Below are positions 27,301 through 35,767 of a stretch of 64,000 bases of DNA, in pieces (the stretch's first letter is position 1; each line of letters begins with the position of its first letter). The notes under the pieces were generated by a model, which searched no databases, had not been told where the DNA came from, and saw only the letters and a program-made list of their open reading frames with translations. The stretch covers positions 1,612,001 to 1,676,000 of the forward strand of contig NZ_CAAHFG010000001.1 in the NCBI RefSeq assembly GCF_900890425.1, in the 5' to 3' direction. The DNA comes from Pontiella desulfatans (GTDB taxonomy: Bacteria > Verrucomicrobiota > Kiritimatiellia > Kiritimatiellales > Pontiellaceae). Both the position numbers and the translations under genes were made by a program.

Positions 27301-27725
27301 AACTGAGCGAGGAATATGCGGTCAGTCTGGATCTCGGCGACGTACAGGTTTTTGCCGAAGTGATCCTGAATGGCAAAAACCTCGGGATTCTGTGGAAGCC
27401 GCCGTACAAACTGGATGTTACGGGAATGCTTAAGTCGAAGGGCAATCAGCTTGAGATTCGCGTTACCAACCTGTGGGTGAATCGCATGATCGGCGATGAG
27501 CATTATCCTGAGACCGATACATACATCCCGGGCAGGAAGCCGGCGGAGAATTTAATTGAGAAGATTCCCGCCTGGCTGAAGAATGGAACACCACGCCCCG
27601 CGACCGAGCGCAAAACGTTTACAACCTGCCGGTTTTACACCAAGGATTCGCCGATAGTTGAATCCGGTCTGATCGGTCCGGTACAGTTAAAATTTGGCGT
27701 TAAAAAGGTTGTGAATGAGCCGTGA
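24336..27725 (+). CDS. GH106 alpha-L-rhamnosidase 2 with DUF3395-like module
   Basis: An 1129-residue secreted GH106 enzyme, paralogous along its whole length to the 14069 gene. ATG 24336 follows AAAAGGAA and begins a signal peptide (MKLFKLYGLIAVLASL). HTWWHWMNGYVSAEGI, HQTAGWSSSGGPWI and IDSYETGQQNW are the GH106 landmarks. Residues 802-881 hold the shared module (PLVIHKAVFG ... KALRVDYSYG), the most divergent of the four copies but at the same position as in its paralogue. The C-terminal galactose-binding-like domain (FSGTAVYGKQF, LNGKNLGILWKPPY, NLWVNRMIGDE) ends the protein. Two GH106 enzymes side by side suggest two rhamnose linkages or sulfation contexts. Confidence 0.9.
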   Translation: MKLFKLYGLIAVLASLSAGLAFAETLEERFQSPPNSAKPHTWWHWMNGYVSAEGITKDLEAMQRAGLGGFQAFQIERGMDAGPVKYLSSEWRELMTHTIKEADRLGLEVCYHQTAGWSSSGGPWITPEYSMQNVVWTEQQVEGPTSVKVKLEKPQKLRDNYFQDIAVLAFPTPESERNGKKGFRVDNWKSKAGYERDDKIQPDTRAVDAGDQIDFSSIIDLSDKMDANGQLQWSAPKGQWTIVRFGHAVCGLQNRPAPREGRGNECDKMSKAAAEWHWKHTVQKVIDDVGPLTGKAFSSVLIDSYETGQQNWTKGFDEEFKKRMGYDFINHLPAVTGRVVNNLDYTERFLWDFRQVIADLWTENYFGHFAEMCHENGLTLACEPYGKPGNMDDFAVADVVDMPMGEWWARSTGGPFRSSSKMAASAAHTNGRRFVGAEAFTAGRMEAAFVNHPYGLKVQGDFFFCQGINRFIFHTFVHQPWGDEVLPGMTMAVWGFQNNRNNTWYEQGRAWNEYLARSQYLLQEGKFQADLCYYPGESAPQTVRHREEMNPTAPAGYDYDLISRKNLMKMTVKEGRLVLPGLMEYRLLIMPDGPVRPEVLKKVEQLLSAGAHIVWKKPEGTPGLQDYPNADRFVKKAADQVWRDCDGTKAKEIAYKKGKLYWPGPLAEILSSMGVQPDVEFRSIQGIAPNLIGGNGYEWIHRKIGDADVYLISNQQEMPRQVEVILRDKGRVPQLWNAQTGEIKQAPFFQTTDDDRTQVKLFMEPAESVFVVFQDQATAPSVVKMLHNGKSPFDSKMAASSPLVIHKAVFGAADGDPDSQKDVTSRIRLLIKNNALEMVVTTQAATGEKPTIGATKALRVDYSYGSEVITVARMENEVLTIKDETVVFPAQPEPATLSVANNETILSAWQRGDYDVVYSDGTRKAVKVTDVPKSLDLTKDWNLKCPEGWGPTKVRLDKLISWTEHPDPELKYFSGTAVYGKQFNVPADQLSEEYAVSLDLGDVQVFAEVILNGKNLGILWKPPYKLDVTGMLKSKGNQLEIRVTNLWVNRMIGDEHYPETDTYIPGRKPAENLIEKIPAWLKNGTPRPATERKTFTTCRFYTKDSPIVESGLIGPVQLKFGVKKVVNEP

Positions 27726-27786
27726 TTGATGTGGCCTTAATGCATGAATAAATCAGGGGCTAACAGAGCACCCCGTCAGGAGAATA

Positions 27787-28956
27787 ATGAGCAGGAAATT
27801 TACATGTATATTTGCATCAGCTTTGCTGGTCGCCACGGGAGCATTAGCGGATCAGCCGTCGTTTGATCTTGTGGAAATTGAGAGGCCTCGGATTCTGGAA
27901 AAAGCGGAAGGATATCTTTCTGCCTCCCCCGTAACGGTTACGGCCGCGGTATGCGAGCGGAGCGAAGGTGGGAAACACGATTTTTATTCCGAGGGCGATT
28001 ATTGGTGGCCGAATCCCGATGATCCGGATGGGCCGTATGTCCGCCGCGATGGAGAAACGAATCCTGAAAACTTTATTGCCCACCGCAAGGCGATGATTCG
28101 CTTCAGTGATATAATGGGTACGCTGACTTCCGCTTACCTGCTTACGGGGGAAGAACAGTATGCCCGGCAGGCCGTGGCGCATCTCAACGCCTGGTTTGTT
28201 GATGAAGCAACGCGCATGAATCCAAACCTTTTATACGGGCAGGCCATCAAAGGACTGCATTCCGGGCGCAGTATTGGGATCATAGATACCATTCATCTGG
28301 TGGAAGTGGCGCGCAGTGCAAAGATTCTGTGTGGCTCTCCGTCCTTTCCTGAAAATGATCAGATGCCGGTGAAGGCTTGGTTCAAAAACTACCTGAAGTG
28401 GCTAAATACCCATGAATATGGATTGAAGGAACGGGAGCACCCGAATAACCATGGCGTTTGCTGGTCGTTGCAGGCGGCGGCATTTGCGCAGTTGATTGGC
28501 GATGATGCTCAGCTGGCGAGGATTCGGAATCAATTCAAGACCGTTTATATTTCGGAAATGATGAATGCAGCGGGCGGGTTCCCGAAAGAGCTCAGCCGCA
28601 CGAAGCCCTATGGCTATTCCCTGTTTGTGATAGATGCGATGGCCGGCGTGGCACAGATGGCATCCATTCCTGAAGACAATCTGTGGAGCTTCGAGCTGCC
28701 GGATGGGCGGGGCATGAAAAAGGGCATGGAGTTTATCTATCCCTATATCGTTGATAAGGCCTCTTGGCCGAAAGATCCCGATGTGCTTTATTGGGACGAG
28801 TGGCCCGTGCGGCAGCCCAGCCTGTTGTTTGCTGGAGTTGCGCTTGGTCGATCAGAATATCTGAAAGCGTGGCAAAGCCTTGAATCGAATCCGGAGACCT
28901 TTGAAGTCCTCCGCAACCTGCCGCTTCGTCATCCGTTGATTTGGATTCAAAAATAG
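27787..28956 (+). CDS. Secreted alginate-lyase-superfamily (PF05426) enzyme, PL5/PL38-like
   Basis: A 389-residue protein with signal peptide MSRKFTCIFASALLVATGAL. It is alpha-helical with the alginate_lyase layout: YWWPNP near residue 75, then HRKAMIRFSD, GYARQA-type helices (EEQYARQAVAHLNAWFVD), and NNHG at residues 220-223, the Asn/His pair used in beta-elimination. Y-rich KPYGYSLFVIDAM supplies the candidate tyrosine. The family cleaves uronic-acid glycosidic bonds; PL38 members act on beta-1,4-glucuronan. With sulfatases and rhamnosidases around it, cleavage at glucuronate or iduronate is plausible, but substrate is inferred. It is 17 bases upstream of the GH2 gene, almost certainly co-transcribed. 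Confidence 0.82.
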   Translation: MSRKFTCIFASALLVATGALADQPSFDLVEIERPRILEKAEGYLSASPVTVTAAVCERSEGGKHDFYSEGDYWWPNPDDPDGPYVRRDGETNPENFIAHRKAMIRFSDIMGTLTSAYLLTGEEQYARQAVAHLNAWFVDEATRMNPNLLYGQAIKGLHSGRSIGIIDTIHLVEVARSAKILCGSPSFPENDQMPVKAWFKNYLKWLNTHEYGLKEREHPNNHGVCWSLQAAAFAQLIGDDAQLARIRNQFKTVYISEMMNAAGGFPKELSRTKPYGYSLFVIDAMAGVAQMASIPEDNLWSFELPDGRGMKKGMEFIYPYIVDKASWPKDPDVLYWDEWPVRQPSLLFAGVALGRSEYLKAWQSLESNPETFEVLRNLPLRHPLIWIQK

Positions 28957-28973
28957 GAAACAGGGAAAATTAG

Positions 28974-31421
28974 ATGAAACGAAAAATTGCAGCTTTGGCA
29001 TTGTGCCTCGCGACGGTCTGTCAGGCGGAGCGTCTGAATGAGAATTGGGATTATTTGAAAGGCGATATCGGCGGGCCGTGGGAGGCGCTGCGCGAAAACC
29101 TGGAGCGTAAAGGCAAACCGGAAAATATTCCGGTGTGGGATAAGGTAACGCTTCCGCACTGCTTTAACGCTTGGGATGCCGTTGATCCGGATGTGACCTA
29201 TTATCAGGGTCCCGGATGGTATCGCACGTTTATTGATATTAAGAATCCGCTCAAAAACGGCCGTACGCTGTTGCATTTTGAAGGAGCAGGGCAGAAAACT
29301 GAAGTGTATGTGGGGCTGACACCGGTTGGCAAACATGTCGGCGGTTATGACGAATGGACGGTGGATATTACCGACGCCGTTTCCAAACATCGGAAAGACA
29401 AGGAACTGATCGAAAAATATAAAGGAAAAATTCCAATCATCGTTCGGTGCGACAACACACGCGATCTGGAAATGATGCCCTCGGATCTTTCGGATTTTAA
29501 TGTCTATGGCGGGCTCTACCGCTACGTCAACCTGAACTATGTTCCGGCGCTTTCGCTTGGGCTTCGGAAAGTGGATGCCAAGGTCGATGTGGCTGGCGCT
29601 GAAGGTGTCGTGACGGTTTCGGCGGATCTATATAATCCGACCGGTATTCAATCCGCAGAGGCGGAAATCGAATTGCGCGCGCCGAATGGTTCTATGGTGG
29701 TAACGAAAAAAGTCAAAGTAGATGCGTCAAAGACAACCGTATCACTTTGTGAGTTTAAGGTTCAACAACCTCTGCTTTGGTCGCCGGAAGAGCCGAACCT
29801 GTATACCTGTGTGGTTCGTCTGAAATCAGAAGCCGGCGTGTCGGAAGAGCAAGACCAGATCGGGTTCCGCCATTTTGAATTTTTGAAAAACGGGCCGTTT
29901 ATGCTGAACGGCAAGCGATTGTTGCTGCGCGGAACGCACCGCCATGAAGACCATGCCGGTGTCGCAGCCGCCATGACCGAGGATATGATTCGGACTGAAA
30001 TGGAAATGATGAAGGAGATGGGCGTAAACTTTATCCGTCTCGGACATTATCAGCAGTCACTGATCGTTCTGGAAGAGTGTGATCGTTTGGGCATTCTGGT
30101 CTGGGAGGAAATTCCCTGGTGTCGCGGCGGTATCGGCGGCGAAGTGTACAAAGAGCAAGGCCGCCGCATGCTCAGGAATATGATTGCCCAGCACTATAAT
30201 CATCCTTCCGTTATTATCTGGGGATTGGGCAATGAAAACGACTGGCCGGGCGATACGCCTGACTTTGACGAGGCCGCCGTGCGGAACTATATGATTGAGC
30301 TCAATACGCTTTCGCATGAACTGGACCCCGATCGTAAAACCGCCATCCGGCGCTGTGAATTCTGCAAGGATGTGGTGGATGTCTATTCGCCCTCCATTTG
30401 GGCGGGATGGTATCGCGGTAAATTTACCGACTACAAAGCATCTACGAAAAAAGCCGTTGATGGGGTGGATCATTTTTTCCATGCGGAATGGGGGGCGAGC
30501 AACCATGCGCGCCGTCATTCTGAAACGCCGGATCAAAACCTAGAAGCCGTCGGCGGAGGAAGCACTGACGAACGCGACGGCGATGCCTCGCTCTACGGCG
30601 GCCCGCCGCGAGTTTCAAAAGACGGCGACTGGTCCGAAACCTATGCCTGCAACCTGATTGACTGGCATTTGAAAGAGCAGGAAACGATGCCGTACTTAAC
30701 GGGCTCGGCGTATTGGCCCTTCAAGGACTTTTCCACGCCGATTCGGCCAGAAAATCCGGTTCCCTACGTGAATCAGAAGGGCGTGGTTGAACGCGATTTC
30801 AGGAAAAAGGAGGCCTTCTATGTCTTTCAGTCCTACTGGACCGTAGAACCGATGGTTCATATTTACGGAGCAACCTGGCCGACCCGCTGGGGCAAGGCCG
30901 GCGAAGCAAAGCTCGTGAAAGTTTATTCCAACTGCGACGAAGTCGAACTGTTCCTGAACGGTAAAAGCCTCGGGAAGAAAAAACGCGACAGCCAAAATTT
31001 CCCCGCCGCCGGCCTGCGCTGGCGCGTGAAATTTAAGGGTGGTGAAAACAACGTCGAAGCCGTCGGATTCAAAAATGGAAAACAGATCAAAGACAATGTA
31101 ACCTGGGGTTATGAAACCCGCGAATGGGGGAAACCCGCAATTCTTGAGGTGACCACGTTCCGGGATTCCGAAAATCAAACATGGGTAGAGGTCCTGCTGA
31201 ACGATAAGCATGGGGTACCTTGTCTGGATGCTACGGCATTTGTCCGTTTCTCTCTAGTCGGTGACGGTCGTCTGGTCGATAACCTCGGTACTTCAACGGG
31301 CGCAAATAAGGTGCAGGTCTGCAACGGGCGCGCGCGGATCAAAGTCGATGCCAACGGCGGTTCCAGCGTTGTTGCCGTGTCTTCCGAGGGGTTGAAAACA
31401 CAGTTCATCTCGATTAAGTAG
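28974..31421 (+). CDS. Secreted GH2 beta-glycosidase (galactosidase/glucuronidase type)
   Basis: An 815-residue retaining GH2 enzyme with a short signal peptide (MKRKIAALALCLATVCQA). The sugar-binding jelly roll (GPGWYRTFID, VYVGLTPVGKHVGGYDEWT) and Ig-like domain lead to the TIM barrel. GLGNENDW contains the acid/base Glu421 and FFHAEWGAS the nucleophile Glu505. A C-terminal region (LFLNGKSLG, WGYETREWG) follows. It is the last intact enzyme of the cluster. Family members act on beta-galactosides, glucuronides or mannosides, and the N-terminal and catalytic signatures do not decide between them. In this setting beta-glucuronidase or beta-galactosidase activity on oligosaccharides is plausible. 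Confidence 0.88.
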   Translation: MKRKIAALALCLATVCQAERLNENWDYLKGDIGGPWEALRENLERKGKPENIPVWDKVTLPHCFNAWDAVDPDVTYYQGPGWYRTFIDIKNPLKNGRTLLHFEGAGQKTEVYVGLTPVGKHVGGYDEWTVDITDAVSKHRKDKELIEKYKGKIPIIVRCDNTRDLEMMPSDLSDFNVYGGLYRYVNLNYVPALSLGLRKVDAKVDVAGAEGVVTVSADLYNPTGIQSAEAEIELRAPNGSMVVTKKVKVDASKTTVSLCEFKVQQPLLWSPEEPNLYTCVVRLKSEAGVSEEQDQIGFRHFEFLKNGPFMLNGKRLLLRGTHRHEDHAGVAAAMTEDMIRTEMEMMKEMGVNFIRLGHYQQSLIVLEECDRLGILVWEEIPWCRGGIGGEVYKEQGRRMLRNMIAQHYNHPSVIIWGLGNENDWPGDTPDFDEAAVRNYMIELNTLSHELDPDRKTAIRRCEFCKDVVDVYSPSIWAGWYRGKFTDYKASTKKAVDGVDHFFHAEWGASNHARRHSETPDQNLEAVGGGSTDERDGDASLYGGPPRVSKDGDWSETYACNLIDWHLKEQETMPYLTGSAYWPFKDFSTPIRPENPVPYVNQKGVVERDFRKKEAFYVFQSYWTVEPMVHIYGATWPTRWGKAGEAKLVKVYSNCDEVELFLNGKSLGKKKRDSQNFPAAGLRWRVKFKGGENNVEAVGFKNGKQIKDNVTWGYETREWGKPAILEVTTFRDSENQTWVEVLLNDKHGVPCLDATAFVRFSLVGDGRLVDNLGTSTGANKVQVCNGRARIKVDANGGSSVVAVSSEGLKTQFISIK

Positions 31422-31529
31422 GTTTACGAAGTCGAAAATTGCACAATCATAGCCTAACCCCGCGTTCAACCGGAATCGGTAAAGTTCACGTTCACCTTTG
31501 TTCCTCAAGCACATGACGAACGGTAAGAA

Positions 31530-32530
31530 ATGAGAACGATGAAACAGGCTTTCCTGGTATTTATGTTGATGGCTCTTCCGGTCATTGGATGTTTGGCGGA
31601 TGATCAGGTCATGGATTTTTCGGGGTCGTGGGGATTTCGGTTGGATCCGGACAATGCGGGGATTGCCGCGCAGTGGTATGGTAGCGAGACCGACCAAATC
31701 CTGACGCTTCCGGGATGTCTACAGGAACAAGGGTATGGAAATGTTCCGGGGCCGGATACTGTATGGATGAACCCGGTCGTCAACTCCTGAAAAAGGCGAT
31801 TCGTATCACCATGGCGTACAGCCATGACGGCGTCTTTGGCCCGCTGCGTTTGCGCGAGATTCCCACCCAGAGCCTACAGTTTGTGGATCAATGCGTTTTG
31901 CAGTATTATCTGAACACGGCCGATGAGAGGAGACGCTTCGTTATGCCTGTCCGTACGTGCGCGATTATCTGAACTTCTGGGCGATGGGGAGCGATAGCTT
32001 GCCGGTGCGGGAAAAGCGATCTATGGATTCCTGGAAGTGGAGCGACTGAGGTGAAAAAGGCACCGTGGATGACACGGTGATTTTGGATTCGCTCTATTAT
32101 ATGGCACTCAACAGCGCGAAAAAGATGGCACTGGAGTTGGGTGAAAATAAGGATATTTTCTGGCATGATGAATGGGTCGATACCCTGAAAAAAGAGTTTA
32201 ACAGAAAATGCTGGAAGGGAAAATATTACAGTAGCAACGCCAAAAAGTTTCAGGATGACCGCGCCAACGCACTGGCCAGTCTCTCCGGTCTGGCCGGAGC
32301 GGAAAAACAGCCATCCATCGTCGGAAATGTGCTGATTCCGAATCAATATTGCAGTCCGCATTTTGAATGGATGGTGGAAGAGGCCATGTGCTATGCCAGA
32401 TATTACGAAGCCGCACTCAAATGCATAAAGGAACGGTATCAACTGCATTGTGGCTGTTTAGTGATATTTTTGAAGGATTTTCAGCGGTCCAGTTAGACTT
32501 ACAGGATCGGCCGATCTTTCTTATGGTGGA
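31530..32530 (+). pseudogene. Decayed chimera: GH2-like N-terminus joined to GH78 catalytic remnants
   Basis: The first 80 residues (signal peptide MRTMKQAFLVFMLMAL, then SGSWGFRLDPDNAGIAAQW) look like the start of a GH2-type enzyme. The frame then closes and GH78-like barrel pieces continue in other frames: SLQFVDQCVLQYYLNTADE, then RYACPYVRDYLNFW, then a TGA where GH78 has Trp in a W.DWG segment (32047-32049), then VDDTVILDSLYYMALNSA ... DDRANALASLSGLA, and finally TALWLFSDIFEGFSAV in yet another frame. At least two frameshifts and one nonsense change are needed. It is the broken downstream edge of the degradation cluster. Confidence 0.75.
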
Positions 32531-32667
32531 ACTACTTTGGCGCATCCGATAATATCGGCTCCCTTCACTCGTTGGTTCCGAGCCTTCAAGATGAACCCCT
32601 TAGGAGCATTATGTGGCGCACTTCCCTTAGCGAAAATTTTATAAACTGCAACTACTTTTGAGTAGTT

Positions 32668-32847
32668 ATGGAAGCAGATAAGCAGGGTGTTGATTCACTC
32701 GAAGATAAGCTTGCGGATATCGACCGCCACCTGCATGACATCCGGTCGGATGTTTCAAAAATCCTGAAAACACTCCAGGATGAACTGGAGCATTTTAGGG
32801 AGCGGGAGTTCTGGCAGGAATACCGCGAGACCTACAACCAGGAGTAA
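32668..32847 (+). CDS. Small coiled-coil protein, 59 aa
   Basis: ATG 32668 to TAA 32845-32847 encodes 59 residues that are highly charged with leucine/isoleucine heptad spacing (LEDKLADIDRHLHDIRSDVS, ILKTLQDELEHF). There is no signal peptide. The ORF overlaps a strong hairpin terminator at its stop codon, which supports it being a real transcribed unit. The composition suggests a short dimeric helix. There is no recognised family; function unknown. The pseudogene lies upstream and a frameshifted gene downstream. Confidence 0.45.
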   Translation: MEADKQGVDSLEDKLADIDRHLHDIRSDVSKILKTLQDELEHFREREFWQEYRETYNQE

Positions 32848-32875
32848 GGGCGCTTATGCCTTTACTCCTTTTTTC
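32840..32875 (+). terminator. Intrinsic terminator after the small coiled-coil ORF
   Basis: AGGAGTAAGG (32840-32849) pairs with CCTTTACTCCT (32859-32869) with one bulged base, followed by a T-rich run (TTTTTTCATTTTT). The stop codon lies in the left arm. Confidence 0.75.
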
Positions 32876-32915
32876 ATTTTTGGCTGAAACTCCGGATCAT
32901 ATGTCTTTGTGATTT

Positions 32916-34179
32916 ATGCGCATTGTGAACCGCGCTGTTATCGGGTGACTTCTGCCAGGCGGCAGAACTGTTTTCCCGGCGACTGAACGATGGCGAGCAC
33001 CGCTTTGATGCACTGTCCGTTCAGCACCTCAACGCGGAAATCATTGTGTCGTCGCAAGGTTCTTACCATGACCGGCGCACCGCGTTGGCGCGAATGTTGG
33101 AGCAGGTGGGGCATGGCGTCTATTTCGCGGACGAGGTGAACTATGACCGGATCGTGAAGCTGGCCAGGAAATATGTCAGTACGCACTGGTCGCATGAACG
33201 AGCCTGGAACCTGCTGCGCAGCAGCCGGTCGGGCTTTTCGGAGCTGCGGGCGTTTGTAAAGCAAAAGCACCCGAAGCTGAAGATCGGAAGCTACGACGAC
33301 ATGAACGATCTCGATCTGGCCAACCTGTTGTCGGTCGGGGATTTCATGGAAGAGGAACAGAGCCTGGTGCTCGAAGCCCTCTGCTGCCGCAACTTCCGCA
33401 AGGTGTCAGCGCTGCGCGGTTTGACCGATGACCGGCACCGGTTGCGGTTTCGTGACCGGATCGACTGGTTCGAGCTGGTCGTCAATCCCAACCGCACACA
33501 CGACTGCGGCCAGATGAAATATTCATGCGGGGTGCATGGCAACACGGTTCATTTCGAGCCGGAATTGGTGGCTTCCGTGTCACAGCGGAAGTTCGCCAGG
33601 GCGTTCGCGCGGGAATACCGCACGATTGGCGGTGACTATTGTTTCGCCATGCCAGTGACGCAGGTGCAGGAGATCCTTGATAACGAGGAGGTGACGCTGC
33701 GATTCAACAATGTGCGCTACCTGCAACGGTTGAGTCCGTTGCACTCGACGGCGCGGTTGCGCAAGGAGCAGATTCCAAGGTTTGGAATCTCGTGGCGCAA
33801 GATGGAAACGCTTGACCAATTCCGCGATGCGTTGCGTACGCACGGTTGGAAGATTTCGGGCAGAAAGTCCGATCTGATCAAGCGCACGGCCAAGCTTGCA
33901 GCTGAAAGATATGCGGAGGTTGTGCCTGTGCTCAGCGAATGGTTTTCGGATCAACGCTACGTGCGTGTTCCGAATGCACAGCGGTTTCCAACACCGTTTC
34001 CCCTGCTGGAGGACGAGTCGCTTCAGAACTTGCTATTGAGCATGTTTTTGATGCGGCACCTACGGGGCAATACGGTGGTGGACGTAAACCACGAAAACCA
34101 ATCCGTTCAGCCGGAGGACATGGCCGAGGCGCTGCTCGTCGGCAAAACGGAGCTGAAGGGCTGTTTCCTTAAAGTATGA
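32916..34179 (+). pseudogene. Frameshifted gene with SAP-like motif, about 420 aa if repaired
   Basis: The 1134-base frame from GTG 33046 has good coding character but extends upstream without an ATG to a stop at 32926-32928. In another frame ATG 32916 gives MRIVNRAVIG then TGA. Removing one G of GGG at 32943-32945 joins them into MRIVNRAVIGDFCQAAELF and on, giving one continuous protein of about 420 residues. Near the middle, LDQFRDALRTHGWKISGRKS and the following DLIKRTAKL resemble a SAP DNA-binding motif. The rest is unrecognised. The next small ORF starts within the stop codon region (ATGA). It could be a real inactivation, a phase-variable site or an assembly error. Function unknown. Confidence 0.55.
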
Positions 34180-34199
34180 AAATAGAACGGAGTGAAGTC

Positions 34200-34442
34200 A
34201 TGAAAATATGGCTGGCGGCAATATCGCACAAGCACGGCACAACCGTCTATGCGGCGGTGTCGCGCGATCGGTTGATCCATGAACTGTATGGATATGTGCA
34301 GTCGTGGTGGAAGCAGGAACTGCCGGATGACCCGTTCCCGGCTGGCATGCCGGAGGAAGAGGCGGTTGATCTCTACTTCAAGAAAATCGACTACGAATAC
34401 CTGGAGTTTGTCGATGAGACCGAGCTGGCAGGCAGCGACTGA
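34200..34442 (+). CDS. Small hypothetical protein, 80 aa
   Basis: ATG 34200 has GGAG six bases upstream and is preferred. An in-frame ATG at 34176 overlaps the previous stop as ATGA and would add eight residues. The protein is acidic and aromatic (MKIWLAAISHKHGTTVYAA, YGYVQSWWKQELP, YFKKIDYEYLEF) and soluble, with no signal peptide. It is tightly linked to the SAP-motif gene upstream and is followed by a perfect terminator hairpin, so the two form one operon. The family is not recognised. Confidence 0.55.
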   Translation: MKIWLAAISHKHGTTVYAAVSRDRLIHELYGYVQSWWKQELPDDPFPAGMPEEEAVDLYFKKIDYEYLEFVDETELAGSD

Positions 34443-34470
34443 AAGAAAACCGAACACAACAATAATCCTG

Positions 34471-34503
34471 AAAAGCGCGAACGGCCATGGCTGTCGCGCT
34501 TTT
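34471..34503 (+). terminator. Intrinsic terminator hairpin
   Basis: AAAAGCGCGA (34471-34480) and TCGCGCTTTT (34494-34503) form a perfect 10-bp stem; the loop contains the dyad GGCCATGGC. It ends the 32916-34442 unit and the A/T ends make it usable from either side. Confidence 0.75.
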
Positions 34504-34529
34504 CTCATAAACGGAAAGGAAGAACAGTC

Positions 34530-34763
34530 ATGAAGAAGGAATATGAAGCGGCCTTCCACGAAACCCGATCCGCCTTTGGCGTGGAGCTGGACATCGCTGT
34601 TCCTGGCCACACCCATCCCGTGCTGGTTGCACAGGATGTGTTTGGCGAGGCCGAGGAGCAGATGCAGCTGCTGGTCTATCCGGCAGGAGTAGATCAGGAG
34701 ACTGAATCCGCAGTCAGTATTCTTCTTCTCGTAGTGCTAATGCACTGTAAATGTTTTGGTTGA
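34530..34763 (+). pseudogene. 5' fragment of a small hypothetical gene, truncated near 34690
   Basis: GGAAAGGAAG precedes ATG 34530. The first ~57 codons (MKKEYEAAFHETRSAFGVEL ... QLLVYPAGVDQE) have normal composition and belong with the preceding GC-rich genes. From about 34695 the frame runs into the AT-rich 3' end of the opposite-strand Cys-rich gene and reads as hydrophobic junk until 34763. This looks like a gene cut by the arrival of the AT-rich segment. The family is not recognised. Confidence 0.5.
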
Positions 34764-35469
34764 TGTTAAAACCGTATACAGCGCGTTGAATCAGAGTCTC
34801 TGAAACGGCTTGGGCTTTCATCATAAGTTCAATCGATAAGTAAGCGGCGTCTCTATTTTTAGTTTCCTTGAAAACCCTACGCATCATAGATGATGCAATG
34901 TTAAGCAAATCGGTTGCTTCTGCTGATGATCCATAGACCTGCTCATATATTGATTCAATAAAGGAAACAAAGTGGATATAAGTGTTGTGCACATCAGGAG
35001 TTACACGCAGCACTGGCAAATAGTTTCTCAGAAATTCTACGTCATCATTCGGGGAAACTCCAAAAGGCATTTTAGGGCGAAAAGGTGTATATAATCGCTT
35101 GGGGTAGGAGGGGTGAATTGTGGTTTTTTCGACTGTGAAGCTGTTATTGTGGCAAGTTCCACACTCAAAAGATTCGCTACGAGAGGCATAGCTAGATGAA
35201 CCACATTTGTTGCAGAGGCGACATTCAAATGCCTCGAAACAGATGCTTTCAAATTCATTTTTTTTGCATTTGGGACATGATAGTTCTTTATTTTTAATTC
35301 CTTGTATTTTGCTTGCAAGAAGCAATTTGCCTAAAGTTACGTCAATCCACGAAACTTCATCGCATGAGCGGCAGCGAAAGTGCAGTTGGCCATTAAAAGA
35401 TAACTGGCCTTTGACTATAGGATCAGTGAATTCCGCGGGTAACTCCTTTTCAGACAAGAACGTGCTCAT
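34714..35469 (-). CDS. Multi-CxxC zinc-ribbon-like protein, 251 aa, unknown function
   Basis: ATG 35469 follows GAGG. Residues 30-110 hold five Cys pairs (CRSC, CPKC, a Cys pair around CRLCNKC, CGTC), the pattern of two or three zinc ribbons. The C-terminal ~140 residues are helical without Cys (FLRNYLPVLRVTPD, ATDLLNIASSMMRRVF, AYLSIELMMKAQAV). The gene is clearly richer in A+T and in TTT/AAA/ATT codons than all its neighbours, a sign of acquisition from elsewhere. It is alone, bounded by a truncated ORF and a tRNA gene. Zinc ribbons followed by a helical domain occur in nucleic-acid-binding and some defence proteins, but no function is assigned. Confidence 0.6.
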   Translation of the reverse strand: MSTFLSEKELPAEFTDPIVKGQLSFNGQLHFRCRSCDEVSWIDVTLGKLLLASKIQGIKNKELSCPKCKKNEFESICFEAFECRLCNKCGSSSYASRSESFECGTCHNNSFTVEKTTIHPSYPKRLYTPFRPKMPFGVSPNDDVEFLRNYLPVLRVTPDVHNTYIHFVSFIESIYEQVYGSSAEATDLLNIASSMMRRVFKETKNRDAAYLSIELMMKAQAVSETLIQRAVYGFNINQNIYSALALREEEY

Positions 35470-35765
35470 GATTACCTCTTAAAGTAATTGCTTTTATAAT
35501 GTTGGATTTATGTCGCAAGCCTAGAGCTCGCGAATGAATCCATATCAGACAAGTGTTAACAATAGTGAACGAAGTTGAGTCTGAGAAGACGATTGATTGT
35601 GTTAATAAGGTGGTCATGCTCTAAGAGTCGAAGAAAACCGGCTTGCACCCGTATTTGATTGAGAGCCAAACTTTCCGGTTTCTTTCCGGTTATTCCCTAA
35701 AAATGGCTGGAAATATCTAGAGCTATCGGATTCATGGGAGAAGCTGTGAAATAATGTTTTAGGTA
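35470..35765. other. AT-rich gap with a short tandem repeat, no gene
   Basis: No coding frame is supported between the Cys-rich gene and the tRNA terminator. CTTTCCGGTT occurs twice in tandem (35671-35680 and 35682-35691, 11-base period), which could bind a regulator. Base composition matches the Cys-rich gene rather than the GC-rich neighbours, so the acquired segment probably extends to the tRNA. Confidence 0.5.
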
Positions 35766-35767
35766 AT

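Noticed and set aside
31421-32667. Insertion sequence responsible for the broken glycosidase
   Set aside because: No transposase fragment or terminal inverted repeats are visible; frameshifts and fusion explain the decay.
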